Shown here one piece after another: positions 5,596 through 6,655 of a DNA stretch of 6,655 nucleotides. The DNA is from Minisyncoccota bacterium (lineage in GTDB: Bacteria; Patescibacteriota; Microgenomatia; UBA1400; PJMF01): NCBI GenBank assembly GCA_003518205.1, contig DOZC01000067.1, positions 4,867-11,521 of the forward strand, written 5' to 3'. Position 1 is the first letter of the stretch, and each line of letters opens with the position of its first letter. The notes beneath the pieces were generated by a model, which did no database searches, was not told the DNA's origin, and saw only the letters and a list, made by a program, of their open reading frames with translations. The position numbers and the translations under genes were made by a program.

Positions 5596-6655
5596 TTACC
5601 GACACCGAAATAGATTTCCTTCGCGCTGAATTTGACAATTTAACTCAAGTAAAACTAGTTGCTGAATCACCTGTGTTAAGGGCAAATCAAGTTGATCTGC
5701 CAACTCTGCAGCACTTTGAGGGAGTAATTTTAGAGCCGCTTGAAGTTGGGTTTGAAGTTGGGTCGCTGCAATTTTTGGGGGGATTTCTAATTTCGCTTTG
5801 GCAAAAAAACCCGTATGAGTTGAAACTGGAACCTGCCAAGTTGGAATTTCTGCCACCAACTGACTGGCTGAATGCAACAAGATGGCTCCCTGCTCTAACA
5901 AAACACTCACTCCCACCACAAAAGGACTGGTGATGGGACTGGGAAGTACGGCTCCGACTCGACCTAATTCAGCTGCAGCTGCCATCGTGCTGTGAGTGCC
6001 GCTGCGAGGCAAAGCCTCAGTTACGATCACTGCTTGAGAAAGAGCGGCCACCAATTGATTTCTAGCCAAAAATCTCCAGGCTCGAGGTTCAGCCCAAGGC
6101 GGAAATGGTGACAGCAATCCTCCTCCGTGGTCAAAATAATTTTGAAGTTCCGATCTAAAGCTGACTGGATATCGTCGATCCAAACCATAGCCCAAAATTC
6201 CCACCGTTTGTCCTCCCGCTGCCAAGGCTTGATTTTGAGCAATTAAATCCGCTCCAAACATGGCTCCAGATACCACTAAACATCCCAAATTCACCAATTG
6301 ATCCACAATCAACTGACTAGCCATCGTGCCATAACTGGTCGGATGACGTGATCCAATCACGGCCACTGATTTGTTAAAAATCGGCCAGTGATTTGACTGA
6401 CTCTGAAACCAAAGTACTGGAGGTGCTAATTTTAGTTCTCGTAATGACTTAGGATAATCACTATCAAGCTGAGTAATTACCCGAATCTTTCGCTCTTGGA
6501 GCCACTCAAAAAACGAACTAAAACTATACTCAGAAAAGAACTTTTGGCTTGAACTAACCTGAAAATCAGTCAGAGCATATTTTCGTACCAGGCTCTCTGG
6601 AAATTTCCGAAGTTCTATTTGGGTGATTTCGCCAGTTTTAAGAGCCTGAAACATT
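5596..6655 (-). CDS. dprA: DNA-processing protein DprA, 5' end cut by window edge
   Basis: DprA binds incoming single-stranded DNA during natural transformation and loads RecA on it, in the cytoplasm. The visible 352 residues start at an ATG on the last bases of the window. That Met is probably internal, because the following text (FQALKTGEITQIELRKFP) resembles the stretch just after the first N-terminal helices in other DprA proteins, so some tens of residues are likely missing. The Rossmann (SLOG-type) domain runs from about 95 to 260: VAVIGSRHPTSYG (97-109), VVSGAMFGAD (127-136), GILGYGLDRRYP (152-163), ARNQLVAALS (197-206) and EALPRSGTHSTM (213-224). The fold order is canonical, but several positions differ: SGAMFGAD for SGLAxGID, RNQ for RNR, and LPSP for VPG. 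The last 50 residues (about 303-352) fit the DprA winged-helix domain (ELADQLDLPLTQVIQQLVLLEL). The stop is 21 bp before topA. Confidence 0.9.
   Translation of the reverse strand, partial: MFQALKTGEITQIELRKFPESLVRKYALTDFQVSSSQKFFSEYSFSSFFEWLQERKIRVITQLDSDYPKSLRELKLAPPVLWFQSQSNHWPIFNKSVAVIGSRHPTSYGTMASQLIVDQLVNLGCLVVSGAMFGADLIAQNQALAAGGQTVGILGYGLDRRYPVSFRSELQNYFDHGGGLLSPFPPWAEPRAWRFLARNQLVAALSQAVIVTEALPRSGTHSTMAAAAELGRVGAVLPSPITSPFVVGVSVLLEQGAILLHSASQLVAEIPTWQVPVSTHTGFFAKAKLEIPPKIAATQLQTQLQAALKLLPQSAAELADQLDLPLTQVIQQLVLLELNCQIQREGNLFRCR

Noticed and set aside
5589..5933. Plus-strand open frame of 114 codons opposite the dprA 3' end
   Set aside because: It is antisense to the DprA winged-helix region, and the Leu/Pro-rich translation mirrors that coding sequence.

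Overview
The window is a compact, one-directional block of bacterial chromosome. Seven protein-coding genes all lie on the minus strand. Transcription order, from high to low coordinates, is dprA (cut by the right edge), topA, nadD, a 105-residue unknown, nadE, a Cof-type HAD phosphatase, and a cofE-like ligase (cut by the left edge). Gaps are at most about 28 bp. topA/nadD overlap by 4 bp and nadE/HAD by 20 bp, so one operon is the simplest reading. No stretch of 300 bases lacks a gene. I see no tRNA, rRNA, CRISPR array, insertion sequence or convincing terminator.

Organism: the genes use the standard bacterial code. TGA ends topA, nadD and the unknown ORF, and no gene needs an internal TGA read as sense. 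GC content is moderate by eye. Very tight packing, mostly absent Shine-Dalgarno sequences, short housekeeping enzymes, a CofE-like protein with no other F420 genes in view, and a small unknown of a style I associate with Patescibacteria (CPR) together suggest a reduced-genome bacterium of that kind. This is an inference of low to moderate confidence, since no marker in the window fixes the phylum.

Right part (about 3298-6655): DNA handling. DprA is the single-stranded-DNA-binding RecA loader of natural transformation, and here its signature motifs are divergent. TopA is a complete type IA topoisomerase with a TOPRIM domain, catalytic Tyr, two C4 zinc fingers and a Lys/Ala-rich basic tail. The tail is encoded by A-rich repeats, including an A7 run in the A_AAA_AAA phase. 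From that run the -1 frame stays open straight into nadD.

Left part (1-3301): cofactor metabolism. NadD adenylylates nicotinate mononucleotide and NadE amidates the product to NAD+, so the last two steps of NAD synthesis sit together with an unknown small protein between them. They are followed by a HAD phosphatase with an unusual motif I and N-terminal extension, and by a member of the coenzyme F420:glutamate ligase family. The unknown, the HAD enzyme and the CofE-like ligase are the parts whose role is not explained by known pathways. I see no clear new defence or mobile system.
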